64,000 bases of DNA, from assembly GCF_003050835.1 (NCBI RefSeq), contig NZ_QAOJ01000017.1:1-64000 (forward strand), given 5' to 3'. Position 1 is the stretch's first letter, and every line of letters starts with the position of its first letter. Under the pieces are notes generated by a model. It was not told the origin of the DNA. It searched no databases and saw nothing but the letters and a program-made list of their open reading frames with translations. Shown in pieces: positions 8,067-16,988 of this stretch. A program made the translations under genes and the position numbers. The stretch comes from Pseudomonas sp. GV071 (GTDB taxonomy: Bacteria > Pseudomonadota > Gammaproteobacteria > Pseudomonadales > Pseudomonadaceae).

Positions 8067-8696
8067 TCAAACCGGCGGTTGAGTCGCCAGCATCGACGGC
8101 CGCTGACTGACCTCGGCATACCACGCCGCCAGCGTGGGAAACGACTTGCGCCAGCTCAGCTCGGGTTGGCGGAAGTCCAGATAACCCAGGGCACAGGCCA
8201 CCCCAATCGAGGCCACATCGAAGCGGCTCGGCAGCTCGGCGCTGGCGGCCGTTTCGAACTCGGCCAGGGCACGGGTGATCTTCGCCTGCTGGCCGTCGAG
8301 CCAGTCGGCCCAGTGTTTTTCCTCTGGACGGGTGGCGGTTTCATAACGGATCAGCACCGCCGCATCCATCACCGCATCGGCCAGCGAGGCCAGGGTCAGA
8401 CGCCGCCAGCGCGCGGCACCGTCACGCGGAATCAGCGGCTCGCCACCATGCTGGTGATCGATGTAATCGACAATCACCCGGCTGTCATGCAGCAGCGAAC
8501 CGTCGGCCAGGCACAGCGCCGGAATCTTCCCCGCCGGGTTATGCGCGTTCACCGCCGCACTCGGGCTGGTGGGGCTGAGTAGCACCGTTTCCAACTCGAC
8601 CCGCTCGCGCTGACCGGTTTCATGGAGAAACACCAACACCTTGCGCACGAACGGTGAGGCGGGGTTGTGGAACAGCTTCATGGTGGCGGCGGACAT
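8067..8696 (-). CDS. Glutathione S-transferase family protein
   Basis: 209 residues. The N-terminal thioredoxin-like domain begins MKLFHNPASPFVRKVLVFLHETG, with the GSH-binding cis-Pro region NPAGKIPAL and the acidic pair in LLHDSRVIVDYID. The C-terminal helical domain spans about 90-205. GAGGAG lies six bases before the ATG at 8696; the internal ATG five codons later lacks such a site. The substrate is unknown. It is transcribed in the same direction as the iron-receptor gene but separated from it by a repeat and a terminator. PAO1 has a GST gene near fiuA too, as I recall. Confidence 0.88.
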   Translation of the reverse strand: MSAATMKLFHNPASPFVRKVLVFLHETGQRERVELETVLLSPTSPSAAVNAHNPAGKIPALCLADGSLLHDSRVIVDYIDHQHGGEPLIPRDGAARWRRLTLASLADAVMDAAVLIRYETATRPEEKHWADWLDGQQAKITRALAEFETAASAELPSRFDVASIGVACALGYLDFRQPELSWRKSFPTLAAWYAEVSQRPSMLATQPPV

Positions 8697-8762
8697 GGCG
8701 AGCTCCTCGGGTGAGTGGCGATGGGGGTAACCCTACAGGGCTCGGCTGGGAAGGCAAAGCAG

Positions 8763-8833
8763 GTGGGAGGGGCTTTAGCCGCGATGCTGTTGATTTTGCC
8801 TTTTCCAGCGATCGCGGCTGAAGCCCCTCCCAC
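8763..8833. repeat. REP-like dimeric hairpin, family B
   Basis: GTGGGAGGGGCTTTAGCCGC and its inverted partner GGCTGAAGCCCCTCCCAC enclose about 30 bases. Related copies are at 19464-19529 and 49721-49784. Confidence 0.85.
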
Positions 8834-8840
8834 AAGCAAC

Positions 8841-8868
8841 AAAGCCGCCTCGAGGGCGGCTTTGTTTT
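8841..8868 (-). terminator. Probable rho-independent terminator of the fiu receptor gene
   Basis: AAAGCCGCC TCGA GGGCGGCTTT is a strong stem located 19 bases after the receptor stop codon. T-rich flanks exist on both sides, so it may work in both directions. Confidence 0.65.
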
Positions 8869-8886
8869 GGGTTTGAAGCGCGGGGC

Positions 8887-11295
8887 TTAGAACTCCAGTT
8901 GTGCGGAGAACGTCAGGGTACGCGGGTCGCCCAGGTAGTAGCTGTTCAGCCAGTATTCCTTGTTGGCCAGGTTGCTGACGTTGGCGCGCAAGGTGACCTT
9001 GTTTTCTGCAACCGGGATAGCGTAACGGGCGCCAAGATCGAAGGTAGTAAAGGACGGCAGGCTGTGTTCGTTGGCCTCGTCGGTGTATTGCTTACCGGTG
9101 TAATACGCGCCGCCCGTGACGGCTACGCCTGGAATGGCGTTGATGTCGTACTCGGCATAGAGCTTGGCGAGCTCAGAGGCGACGTTGGTGGGTTTTTGCC
9201 CATCGTTGGCCGGGTTGCTGGTTTTCTTCACATCTGGATCCAGCATGGTGAAGCCGCCAACCAGAGTCAGGTCCGGCAATACCTTGCCGTTGATGCCGAA
9301 CTCAATACCGTTGTTTTCCTGGCGACCATCTTGGACAAACACGTTGCTGGCGTTGGTATACGAGTTGGGTTTGTCGATGTTGAACAGCGCCAGCGTGAGT
9401 TGCGCATCGCCTACAGCGGCTTTGACACCAATCTCATATTGCTCGGCAACTTCCGGAGACAGTGCCTGGCCAGGGTTTGCTGCTGTGCTAGGTGCGACGC
9501 CGCCAGCCTGCAACCCTTCGATGTAGGTGGCGTAGGTGGTCAGCCATGGCAGGGGTTTGTAGATCAGCGAGTAGTTAGGAGACGTTTCGCTTTTGTCGTA
9601 ACTGGTTTGGTGCTCGGCGGAACCAAACGCTTGCATCCAGTAGAAATCGCTGCTGTAAGCCTGGATCTGCGTGCGAGTCAAACCAACGATGGTGGACCAT
9701 TGATCGTTGAACGTGATGACGTCGCCGATCAGGAAGTTATCCGACTGAGTGCGCGAAGCTACGCGTTGGTCGCCATGACCGATGGAGTAGGTGGGCTTAT
9801 CAACCTGCGGCGTCTGGCTGAAAGGCACTGATGGTGTTACCGAGCTGTACATCGGGCCCGGGTACGGAACGTAGTCCTCGTAGTACTTGGCCCGAGCGAT
9901 ATTGCCTTGATAGCCCGCGGTAACTTTGTGACCGATGCCGCCGGTATCAAATACTGCGTCGGCAAACAGGTTTCCCGAGGTTTCTTCGGTTTCTACTGGA
10001 GCGAAGGCATACAGGGGTTGGGTGTACTGGCCGGCGGTCGAGACTGTTGGGCCGGTGTAGGTGTATTCATCGGTGTACTGGGTGTAACCCAATGCGCCAC
10101 GAAGGCTGAACACGTCATTCAGGCGCCAGTTGAAGCGCGAACCAACGCGATCATGCTCGGAGTCAGCAAACGCCCACTTCTGGCTGTATAGCTTGTCGTT
10201 CTTCAAGTCCTTCGCGTCAGGGCGGTTGGCCTGGTCGAAGAAATACCAGTAGCTGCTGACACCACGTGTTTCGCTTTTCTTGTGCGAAGCATCGAACTGG
10301 ATCAGCAGGTCGTCGCTGACGTTCCAGTCCAGCGCCAGGCTGATCATTTCGCGACGACGCTTCTGCATGTCGATGGCGGTCTCGCCATCTTGGGTCAGCA
10401 CGTTGAGACGGTAGGCGAAGACACCTGCGTCATCGATAGGGCCGCCGAAGTCGCCATGCAGGTAATAGTTTTCGCCACCTGCGTTGCCGAGCGTCACGCT
10501 GTTGTAGCGCTCAGCCGTCGGGCGCTTGAGCACGTAGTTGACCAGACCGCCGGGGTTGCCCGGGCCATAGAGGAAACCGCTGAGACCGGTGAGGATCTCG
10601 ATCTGCTCCATTTCCTCAACGTAGTTGCCTGCGTCGTACCCGGTGCTATAGCGCAAACCATCGTTGGCGATGCTCAGGTTGCCTGCTGCGCTGTAGCCGC
10701 GAATGGCTACCGCACTTGCGTAACCGGCGTTCTTTGGCGAGTAAAGCTGGGTGAACGGGTTACGTTTGAACACGTCATCAGTAGAGGTAGTTTGAGTGTT
10801 CTGCAGCATCTCTTTGGAAACGACGCTGATCGAGTACGGGGTGTCCTGCAGGCTCATGCCGCCGAGTGCGCCGACGTTCTTGGCGGCTTCGGTGCGGTAA
10901 CCGGATGCGGCGCTGCCATCCAGCACGCCTGCCGCATTGATGTCCGTAGCAGGCAGGCTGATGCCGTCGGTCGAGTCTGGAGCCGGTGCCAGACTGAAAG
11001 CGCCCGAGCTGTTCGCCACCAAGGCCAAACCACTGCCACGCAACGCCTGGCGCAATGCCGTCTGCGCATCGTACTGGCCCTGCACGGGCTGGGCGGTTTT
11101 ACCGGCCGTCAGGTTGGGGTCGATGCTCAACACCACACCAGCCTGGCTGGCGATCTGGTTAAGGGTGCTGGCCAGGGGCGCCGAGGGCAGCTGGTAGCTG
11201 CGAACGGCAGTGTCGGCGGCGAGGGCCGGCACGCTGGCAAAGGCCATGGCGGCGGCCAATAGCGTCGGGCGGAACAGGTTGATGGTCTTCGACAT
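8887..11295 (-). CDS. fiuA: TonB-dependent ferrichrome-type siderophore receptor FiuA
   Basis: 802 residues from the ATG at 11295 (GGAG nine bases upstream). It has a signal peptide ending ASVPALA-AD. An N-terminal secretin/TonB signalling domain (about 30-110, LASTLNQIASQAGVVLSIDP) is the mark of transducer receptors that talk to a FecR-type regulator. The plug domain (about 135-245) has QDTPYSISVVSKEML and IEILTGLSGFLYGPGNPGG. A 22-strand barrel ends in the C-terminal Phe (FSAQLEF). Order sigma-FecR-receptor, length and the GST neighbour match PAO1 fiuIRA, so the ligand is probably ferrichrome. Ligand assignment is inferred from context. Confidence 0.85.
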   Translation of the reverse strand: MSKTINLFRPTLLAAAMAFASVPALAADTAVRSYQLPSAPLASTLNQIASQAGVVLSIDPNLTAGKTAQPVQGQYDAQTALRQALRGSGLALVANSSGAFSLAPAPDSTDGISLPATDINAAGVLDGSAASGYRTEAAKNVGALGGMSLQDTPYSISVVSKEMLQNTQTTSTDDVFKRNPFTQLYSPKNAGYASAVAIRGYSAAGNLSIANDGLRYSTGYDAGNYVEEMEQIEILTGLSGFLYGPGNPGGLVNYVLKRPTAERYNSVTLGNAGGENYYLHGDFGGPIDDAGVFAYRLNVLTQDGETAIDMQKRRREMISLALDWNVSDDLLIQFDASHKKSETRGVSSYWYFFDQANRPDAKDLKNDKLYSQKWAFADSEHDRVGSRFNWRLNDVFSLRGALGYTQYTDEYTYTGPTVSTAGQYTQPLYAFAPVETEETSGNLFADAVFDTGGIGHKVTAGYQGNIARAKYYEDYVPYPGPMYSSVTPSVPFSQTPQVDKPTYSIGHGDQRVASRTQSDNFLIGDVITFNDQWSTIVGLTRTQIQAYSSDFYWMQAFGSAEHQTSYDKSETSPNYSLIYKPLPWLTTYATYIEGLQAGGVAPSTAANPGQALSPEVAEQYEIGVKAAVGDAQLTLALFNIDKPNSYTNASNVFVQDGRQENNGIEFGINGKVLPDLTLVGGFTMLDPDVKKTSNPANDGQKPTNVASELAKLYAEYDINAIPGVAVTGGAYYTGKQYTDEANEHSLPSFTTFDLGARYAIPVAENKVTLRANVSNLANKEYWLNSYYLGDPRTLTFSAQLEF

Positions 11296-11398
11296 TGCGA
11301 GCGGCTCCCAAGCAGGAATTAATCTCAATGCCCCTATGCCGAAGCAAAATCGAAAAGTGATAGGGCCGTTGAAAACTTTTTTTTAACGGCCGTTTTGT

Positions 11399-12370
11399 TC
11401 AGGGATTTTCAGCCACTGGCGCAGGCACCACGCGCACCCACCAGGCGGCTCGGCGCTGGATTTGCACCGGCAAACTGGGCGGCAGTGCGGCCAGGGCCAG
11501 ATCGGTGTTGTTCAGCGGGAAGCTGCCGCTGATGCGCAGGTCGGCCACCTGCGGGTCGACGCTGAGGAAGCCCTGGCGGTAGTCGCCAAGCTGCTCGAGC
11601 AACTCGGCCAGGCGCATGTTTTCCACCACCAACATGCCGTGGGTCCATGCATCGGCGGTTGGCGGTGCGGCGCGCACGTCGCCGAGGGCGTTCTGCGCCA
11701 TCAGCACTTGCTGACCTTCGCTGATGATCCGTTCGCCTTCCGCATCGACGGGGTGCGCGGCGACCGCCGATTGCAAGACGATCAGGCGTGTACCAGCCGT
11801 TTCGTGGCGAACCAGGAACCGCGTGCCGAGGGCGCGCAGTTCGCCATCGTCGGTGGCGACGATAAACGGCCGGGCATCGCCGTGGGCGGTTTCCACCAGA
11901 ATTTCGCCGCTGCGCAGGAAGATTCGCCGCTGCTGCGCATTGAAGTCGATATCCAGGGCGCTGCGGCTGTTCAGGCGCACGTTGGTGTGGTCGGGTAGTT
12001 CCAGGTCGCGTTGCTCACCGGGGGCGGTGCGCTCGTCGGCCAGCCAGTCGCCGAGTGGGCGGTGTTGTTGGGCCAGGCCGAGGCCCAGCGCGGTGACCAG
12101 CATCAGGCCAAGCATGCCGCCGCGGCGCAGCCGGGCTTTGCCGCTGTCGGCGGAACGCAACAGGGCGCGGCGCGCGGGTTGGCTGCTGACGTTGGCGAAG
12201 TGCTGGTCGAGACCGCTGAGCTGCGCCCAGGCGCGCGCATGTTCGCTGCTGGCGGCTTGCCAGAGGCGGAATTCGGCTTTTTCCAGGTCGCTGGCTTCAC
12301 CGGAGCCCAGGCACAACTGCCAGCCGATGGCTTCGTCGAGCACGTTGGCCGAGACGCTGCTGCTATTCAT
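11399..12370 (-). CDS. fiuR: FecR-type anti-sigma regulator FiuR
   Basis: 323 residues. A cytoplasmic N-terminal sigma-binding region has DUF4880-like LWQAASSEHARAWAQLSGLDQHF. One TM is near residues 90-110 (LGLMLVTALGLGLAQ). A periplasmic FecR domain follows (GEQRDLELPDHTNVRLNSRSAL, then GEILVETAHGDARPFIV), and a C-terminal STN-like domain (DLRISGSFPLNNTDLAL) should contact the receptor's signalling domain. The ATG at 12370 overlaps the sigma-gene stop as ATGA, so the two are translationally coupled. It relays receptor occupancy to the sigma factor. Confidence 0.9.
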   Translation of the reverse strand: MNSSSVSANVLDEAIGWQLCLGSGEASDLEKAEFRLWQAASSEHARAWAQLSGLDQHFANVSSQPARRALLRSADSGKARLRRGGMLGLMLVTALGLGLAQQHRPLGDWLADERTAPGEQRDLELPDHTNVRLNSRSALDIDFNAQQRRIFLRSGEILVETAHGDARPFIVATDDGELRALGTRFLVRHETAGTRLIVLQSAVAAHPVDAEGERIISEGQQVLMAQNALGDVRAAPPTADAWTHGMLVVENMRLAELLEQLGDYRQGFLSVDPQVADLRISGSFPLNNTDLALAALPPSLPVQIQRRAAWWVRVVPAPVAENP

Positions 12371-12885
12371 GTCGGCTCGCCATACAGGGCGATGTAGCAC
12401 TGGCGCAGGCCCTGGGCCAGGTACTGGCGCACGCGGGGCACGGAAACGCCTAGGCGTTCAGCGATTTCGGCGTGGCCCATGTTGTCTATGCGGTTGTACA
12501 GGAAGGCTGCGCGGGCATTGCTCGACAAGGTGCCGAGCATGCGGTCGATGGCGCGCAGCGATTCCAGCACCAAGGCTTGCTCTTCGATATCCGGGTGCAC
12601 CTGTTCCGGCAGCGCAGCCAGCTCTTCCAGGTAGGTACGCTCCAGCGCGCTGCGACGGAAATAGTCGATCAGCAGGCCTTTGGCGATGGTGGTAAGCAGC
12701 GCGCGGGGCTCGCGCAGTTGCACCGCTTCGGCTTTGCCGAGCAGACGTACAAAGGTGTCTTGGCTGAGCTCTTCGGCCCGGTGCGGGCAGCTCAGGCTTT
12801 TGCGCAGCCAGCCGAGCAGCCAATCGCGATGGTCGCGATACAGCAAGCCCGCCAATTCGTGGTTTGTGGATTCCCCAACCGACAC
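12367..12885 (-). CDS. fiuI: ECF sigma factor FiuI (FecI family)
   Basis: 172 residues with sigma region 2 (LYRDHRDWLLGWLRKSL, AEELSQDTFVRLL, PRALLTTIAKGLLIDYFRR) and region 4 (ARAAFLYNRIDNMGHAEIAERLGVSVPRVRQYLAQGL). These are typical of iron-starvation FecI-like sigma factors. A Fur-box-like palindrome is centred about 42 bases upstream of the start, which fits iron repression. It should direct transcription of the receptor gene, which starts about 100 bases after fiuR. Gene name rests on context. Confidence 0.88.
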   Translation of the reverse strand: MSVGESTNHELAGLLYRDHRDWLLGWLRKSLSCPHRAEELSQDTFVRLLGKAEAVQLREPRALLTTIAKGLLIDYFRRSALERTYLEELAALPEQVHPDIEEQALVLESLRAIDRMLGTLSSNARAAFLYNRIDNMGHAEIAERLGVSVPRVRQYLAQGLRQCYIALYGEPT

Positions 12886-12919
12886 AGCACTCTCCGCTAA
12901 AGCAGAACCAACGCGAAAT

Positions 12920-12934
12920 CGAGAATTATTCGCA
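12920..12934. promoter_or_regulatory. Candidate Fur box upstream of fiuI
   Basis: The complementary strand reads TGCGAATAATTCTCG. This matches about 10 of 14 defined positions of the 7-1-7 Fur consensus TGATAATNATTATCA, with the centre GAATAATTC fully palindromic. It lies 35 bases from the fiuI start codon. Iron repression of this class of sigma gene is established in Pseudomonas. Confidence 0.6.
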
Positions 12935-13008
12935 TATGATTGCAGAGAGTGGCATATCGCCGCAATTGCATGCTGTCGGTTTCTTCTGTGGCCGGATTAG
13001 CAGCGTCG

Positions 13009-13716
13009 TTACAGAGAGGGTCGTTGCTGCCGTCGTTGCCAGCGGCCCAGCGCGTCGGCCAGGGCAGCCGGGCTGTCGAGCTGCTGTTTGCGCGCACGGC
13101 TGAACAGAATCAACGCCAGTTCAGCGGTCACCAGGGCATCGGCGCTGGCGTGGTGACGTTGCTGCACCTGCAGGCCGAATTGCGCGGTCCAGTCATCCAG
13201 GCCGGCTTGGCGCAGGGTGACTTCGGGGCAGAGCATCGGCGCCAGATCGGCGACATCGAGGAAGCGGTGTTCCAGGCTGTAGCCGAGGTCGGTTTTCAAC
13301 GCCTTGCTCAGCATGTGTTGGTCGAATGGTGCGTGAAACGCCAGTAACGGGCTGTCGCCAACGAACTGCATAAACGCCAGCAGCGCCTCGCCTGGCGCTA
13401 CGCCGGCCGCCGAGACACTGGGAGCGATGCCATGGATCAGCACGCTGGCGCTGAGTTTTTCCGTGCTGCGCTGCAGGGTGCATTCAAACTGCTGGGCCAA
13501 ATCGATGGCGCCGTCCTCAATCACCACCGCGCCAATCGATAGCAGCTGATCACGCTGCATATTCAGCCCGCTGGTTTCCAGGTCGAGCACGACAAAACGT
13601 TGCTGGCGTAGCAGCTGGTCGCTCCAGGCAAGCGCTTTGGGCAACTGCGCGCAGCCTTCCTGCAGCTGTTCGTCGATGGGGGGAGCGGGACGCCGCCGCA
13701 GCCAGGCGAACGGCAT
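13009..13716 (-). CDS. DnaQ-like 3'-5' exonuclease (DNA polymerase III epsilon family)
   Basis: 235 residues of the DEDDh exonuclease family. ExoI is in VVLDLETSGLN (Asp and Glu metal ligands), ExoII around LAFHAPFDQHMLSK, and ExoIII in HHASADALVTAEL (His and Asp). It is not the replicative DnaQ, whose sequence and location differ. The start codon overlaps the stop of the upstream CBS/nucleotidyltransferase gene (TGATG), so the two are coupled. This pairing recurs widely in Proteobacteria, which hints at a shared nucleotide-signalling or RNA/DNA processing role. The substrate is unknown. Confidence 0.88.
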   Translation of the reverse strand: MPFAWLRRRPAPPIDEQLQEGCAQLPKALAWSDQLLRQQRFVVLDLETSGLNMQRDQLLSIGAVVIEDGAIDLAQQFECTLQRSTEKLSASVLIHGIAPSVSAAGVAPGEALLAFMQFVGDSPLLAFHAPFDQHMLSKALKTDLGYSLEHRFLDVADLAPMLCPEVTLRQAGLDDWTAQFGLQVQQRHHASADALVTAELALILFSRARKQQLDSPAALADALGRWQRRQQRPSL

Positions 13717-15650
13717 CAGAGTTGATACCTCAGGGCCAGGCTGCTTTGCAGGCGCTGCGCCTGGCGGAACGACTCGCGCAGAATGCGCCGGTCGAGGTGG
13801 TTGAGGCTGTCCGGGTCGAGGCGGTTGGAGTAGCGCTGTTGCTGGCGCGCCTGCTGCTGGTGCTGTTGCATGCGGGTTTGCTGGATGAAGTGGTAGGCCT
13901 CTTCATAGGCGGCGCCATCCAGCGGGTCGATCACCTCTTTGGCGATCAGCTCGCGCAGGCGCTGCAAGGTGTTGCCGGCACTGATGCCATGGGCCAGGGC
14001 CAGCAAGCGGGCACCGTCGACGAAGGGGGTGAGGCCCTGCACTTTCAGGTCCAGGGTGTGTTTTTCGCTGCCGCTCTTGGCCACCACGAAGTCGCGGAAA
14101 CGCCCCACCGGTGGGCGATTACGCAGGGCGTTGGCGGCCATCAGGCGCTGGAAGATCTGGTTGTCGGCGACCTCGACGAGAATCTGCTGGCGCAGGTGCT
14201 CGCAGCCTTCCACCGGGCCCCACACCGCGCGCAGGTCGAAGTAGATGCTCGAGCCCAGCAGGTTCTCGGGGCTGGCATCGCGGATAAAACTGCTGAAGCG
14301 CCGCGACCATTCCAGCCGCGACAGGCACAACTGCGGGTTGCTCGCCATGATCCCGCCCTTGCACAGGCTGAAGCCGCATTTATCCAGGCTGTGGTTGATG
14401 CGCTCGGCCAGCGGCAGCAGCTTGCCGCGTTTGAGCGCTGCGTCGGCGGCGTCGCTGGCTTCGAACAGCATGCCGTTGTCCTGGTCGGTGTGCAGGGTCT
14501 GCTCGCGCCGCCCCTCGCTGCCAAAACACAGCCACGTGAAGGCCACGCCGGGGTCGCCGAGTTGCTCAATGCTCAGCTCGATTACGCGGCTGACGGTGTG
14601 GTCGTTGAGCAGGGTGATGATCTGGGTGATCTGTGTCGACGAAGCGCCATGGGCGAGCATGCGTTCGACCAGCTGGTGAATGTCGTTGCGCAGCGCCACC
14701 AGGGTTTCCAGCTTGTTGGCGTGGCTGATGGTGCGCGCCAGGTGCACCAGGTCGACCCGCTGCAGGGAAAACAGATCGCGCTCGGACACCACCCCGCGCA
14801 GTTGACCGTCTTCCACCAGGCAGACATGGGCGATATGCCGCTCGGTCATGGCGATGGCCGCGTCGAAGGCGCTGGCCTTGCTCGGCAGGTAGAACGGGTT
14901 GGCGATCATCACGCTGGCAATCGGCGCGTTGAGGTTGTCGCCGCCCTCGGCCACCACCGAGCGCAGGTCGCGCAGGGTGAAGATACCGGTGGGCCGCTGG
15001 CCGTCGTCAACGATGACGATGCTGCCTACCTGCTGTTCATGCATCAGGCGCACGGCGGCGCTGATCGGCGTGGCGGCGCTGCAGGTCACCGGTTGGCGCA
15101 TGGCCAGTTCACGCAGTGGGGTGTCCAGCGAGTACTGCGCACCGAGGGTGGCCACCGCCTGGCGCTGCACCTGCTGATTGACCTGGTCGAGCAGGCTGCT
15201 GACCCCGCGCAGGGCGAAGTCGCGAAACGGCGCGGAGAGGGCAAACACCTTGATAAACGCCTCTTTGCCCAGCAGCAGGCAGAAGGTGTCCTCGCCTGCC
15301 AGGTGCTCGGTGCGGGTGGCACGCTCGCCGAGCAGGGCGGCCAGCGGAAAACATTCGCCGGTGGTGATCTCGAAGGTGGTCTCGGTGCCGCGTCGGGCGC
15401 TGTGCGGGCGCTCGCCGACCACCAGGCCCTGTTTGACGATATAGAAATGCTGCACCGGCCCGCCGCTGGGCTTGAGAATGCTTTCGCCTGCGCCATAGAA
15501 GCGCAGCTGGCAGTTCTCCACCAGGTAGCCCAGGTGGGCGTTTTCCATTTGATTGAAGGGCGGAAATTTTTGCAGGAGCTCCATCAGCCCCTGGATGTTC
15601 TGCTGCACCGCCACCTTGCCCGCCTGGGCGAATTCATTGGCCTTGCTCAT
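13716..15650 (-). CDS. Cyclic-nucleotide/CBS/DUF294 nucleotidyltransferase-like protein
   Basis: 644 residues beginning MSKANEFAQAGKVAVQQNIQ. The order is: a cNMP-binding domain (about 20-140, HFYIVKQGLVVGERP), a CBS pair (about 150-280, PISAAVRLMHEQQVGSIVIV and VSERDLFSLQ), a GlnD-like nucleotidyltransferase DUF294 with GSEGRREQTLHTDQDNG (about 390-410), and a DUF294 C-terminal helical domain. This is a soluble regulator-type protein; the modified target is unknown. It is followed by an overlapping DnaQ-like exonuclease gene. The ATG at 15650 was chosen because homologues begin there and the extension upstream is not conserved-looking. Confidence 0.88.
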   Translation of the reverse strand: MSKANEFAQAGKVAVQQNIQGLMELLQKFPPFNQMENAHLGYLVENCQLRFYGAGESILKPSGGPVQHFYIVKQGLVVGERPHSARRGTETTFEITTGECFPLAALLGERATRTEHLAGEDTFCLLLGKEAFIKVFALSAPFRDFALRGVSSLLDQVNQQVQRQAVATLGAQYSLDTPLRELAMRQPVTCSAATPISAAVRLMHEQQVGSIVIVDDGQRPTGIFTLRDLRSVVAEGGDNLNAPIASVMIANPFYLPSKASAFDAAIAMTERHIAHVCLVEDGQLRGVVSERDLFSLQRVDLVHLARTISHANKLETLVALRNDIHQLVERMLAHGASSTQITQIITLLNDHTVSRVIELSIEQLGDPGVAFTWLCFGSEGRREQTLHTDQDNGMLFEASDAADAALKRGKLLPLAERINHSLDKCGFSLCKGGIMASNPQLCLSRLEWSRRFSSFIRDASPENLLGSSIYFDLRAVWGPVEGCEHLRQQILVEVADNQIFQRLMAANALRNRPPVGRFRDFVVAKSGSEKHTLDLKVQGLTPFVDGARLLALAHGISAGNTLQRLRELIAKEVIDPLDGAAYEEAYHFIQQTRMQQHQQQARQQQRYSNRLDPDSLNHLDRRILRESFRQAQRLQSSLALRYQL

Positions 15651-15723
15651 TACGTTGCGTCCGGACCCTGGGTCGAAAGCCCATAGTCCGGGGAATCGGC
15701 GGCAGGGCACATACGACCTAAGT

Positions 15724-15797
15724 GTAGGTTGGGTTGAGCAAAGCGAAGCCCAACAGTACGCGCTACGTTGGGCTTCGTTGCACTCAACCCAACCTAC
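15724..15797. repeat. REP-like dimeric hairpin, family A
   Basis: GTAGGTTGGGTTGAG and its inverted copy CTCAACCCAACCTAC bound two inner arms (GAAGCCCAAC and GTTGGGCTTC). Copies are at 2531-2557 and 26598-26673. Its right end provides the stop codon of the DUF2817 gene. Confidence 0.88.
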
Positions 15798-16873
15798 GAA
15801 TACAACCCCGCCAACCCTTGCTCCATCACTTCCTTCGCCTGTTCCAGCACCTGCTGTTTCCAGTCATCGGCATCGACATAAAACGCGTCGCGCATCTGCT
15901 GTTTGATCAACTGGTGCTGGGCCGCTGGCGCTTCGGGGTGGTTGTATAGCCATTGCTCGCCGCGCAAGGCGCTGAGCACCTGCTTGCCGGGCAGGGTGCC
16001 GTATTCCAGGGTGACGCCGGTGTACTGCGCTTGCGCGCATTCGGCCATCACCCCGAGGTCGATGGTGCCGTTGAGGTCGGCGGAGGCGGAGTTGCCTTCG
16101 GCGGCGTTGGTCACCGCGTTGCCCCACCAGCGGCGGCAGCGGGCGATGTCATCGGCATTCTGCTTGCCTTTGTAGATGCGCTCGCCGTAACCGCGTGGGC
16201 CAAGGCCGGTGTGCACGTCGACCCAGGCCAGGCGTTGGCAGCTTTGCCCATATTTGCGCAGGATTTCGCGCAGGCGCAGGTTGCTCCAGGTCGGTTCGCT
16301 GCCGGCGAAGAACAGGCCCTTGGGGTCGCTGTGCTGGCCGCGCGAGATGCCGGCCTGCAAGCCCTTGCGGCCGTAGCGCAGGGTCAGGCCCAGCAACTGG
16401 AGCAGGTTGCCGCTGCCCACTGGCCATTTTTTCGGCAGCAGCACCGGGGCGATGGCACGGTATTCGGCGTTGTCCGGCAGCGGTTGGCTGAAGTCGACGA
16501 AGTTGCGGTTGAGGTCGACGTTCTCGTGGGTCACCCGCCGCAGGTGGGAGAAACCGTAGGGGTTGAGGGCGTGGATGTAGAGCACCGCCAGGTCGTCGCG
16601 CTGGGTAGCGGCGAACCAGGCATCGTCGTTCAGACGGTCCACTTGCACGCCTGAGCCGCAGAAGCCTTCCACCCCGTGGCAACCGCTGCTGAGTACCAGC
16701 AGGTTGGGTGCATCGGCGTTGCCGTGCAGCGCTACATCGATGGCCAGCTGTTCACCGTCGCGACCGGTCAGCGGGTGGATATGGGATTCAACCGCCAGGC
16801 CACGCTGGGCGCAGCTGGCGAGGAAGGCCTGACGGGCCTGGGCATAGCTCTGCGAAAAGCAGGAAAGGTTCAT
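15794..16873 (-). CDS. DUF2817 M14-like metallohydrolase
   Basis: 359 residues from ATG 16873. The fold is that of zinc carboxypeptidase-like enzymes: LSSGCHGVEGFCGSG holds a zinc-type HxxE, VTHENVDLNRNF the conserved NxDxNRNF signature, WVDVHTGLGPRGYGE the third zinc ligand His, and VTLEYGT a candidate catalytic Glu. There is no signal peptide, so it is cytoplasmic. It follows the MFS transporter gene by 115 bases on the same strand, suggesting uptake then hydrolysis of an amide or peptide-like compound (inference). The TAG stop lies within the adjacent REP repeat. Confidence 0.82.
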   Translation of the reverse strand: MNLSCFSQSYAQARQAFLASCAQRGLAVESHIHPLTGRDGEQLAIDVALHGNADAPNLLVLSSGCHGVEGFCGSGVQVDRLNDDAWFAATQRDDLAVLYIHALNPYGFSHLRRVTHENVDLNRNFVDFSQPLPDNAEYRAIAPVLLPKKWPVGSGNLLQLLGLTLRYGRKGLQAGISRGQHSDPKGLFFAGSEPTWSNLRLREILRKYGQSCQRLAWVDVHTGLGPRGYGERIYKGKQNADDIARCRRWWGNAVTNAAEGNSASADLNGTIDLGVMAECAQAQYTGVTLEYGTLPGKQVLSALRGEQWLYNHPEAPAAQHQLIKQQMRDAFYVDADDWKQQVLEQAKEVMEQGLAGLYS

Positions 16874-16988
16874 CGAGTGTTCCAATCAGGGGGCACAGTG
16901 GGAGCGCGTCGGGCCGCAGCCCGGGCTTGTGGCTCGGGCTGTGAAAGCTGGTTTACCGACGCTGATAGGGATACGTCGAGGCGCCGGG

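Noticed and set aside
11340..11395. Inverted repeat GGCCGTT...AACGGCC between the fiuR and fiuA genes
   Set aside because: The stem has no T run on the minus strand after it, so I do not call a terminator; it may be a promoter-region feature of the receptor gene.
13722..15686. A 654-codon plus-strand frame opposite the DUF294 gene
   Set aside because: Same codon-bias artefact; the minus-strand protein has clear domains.
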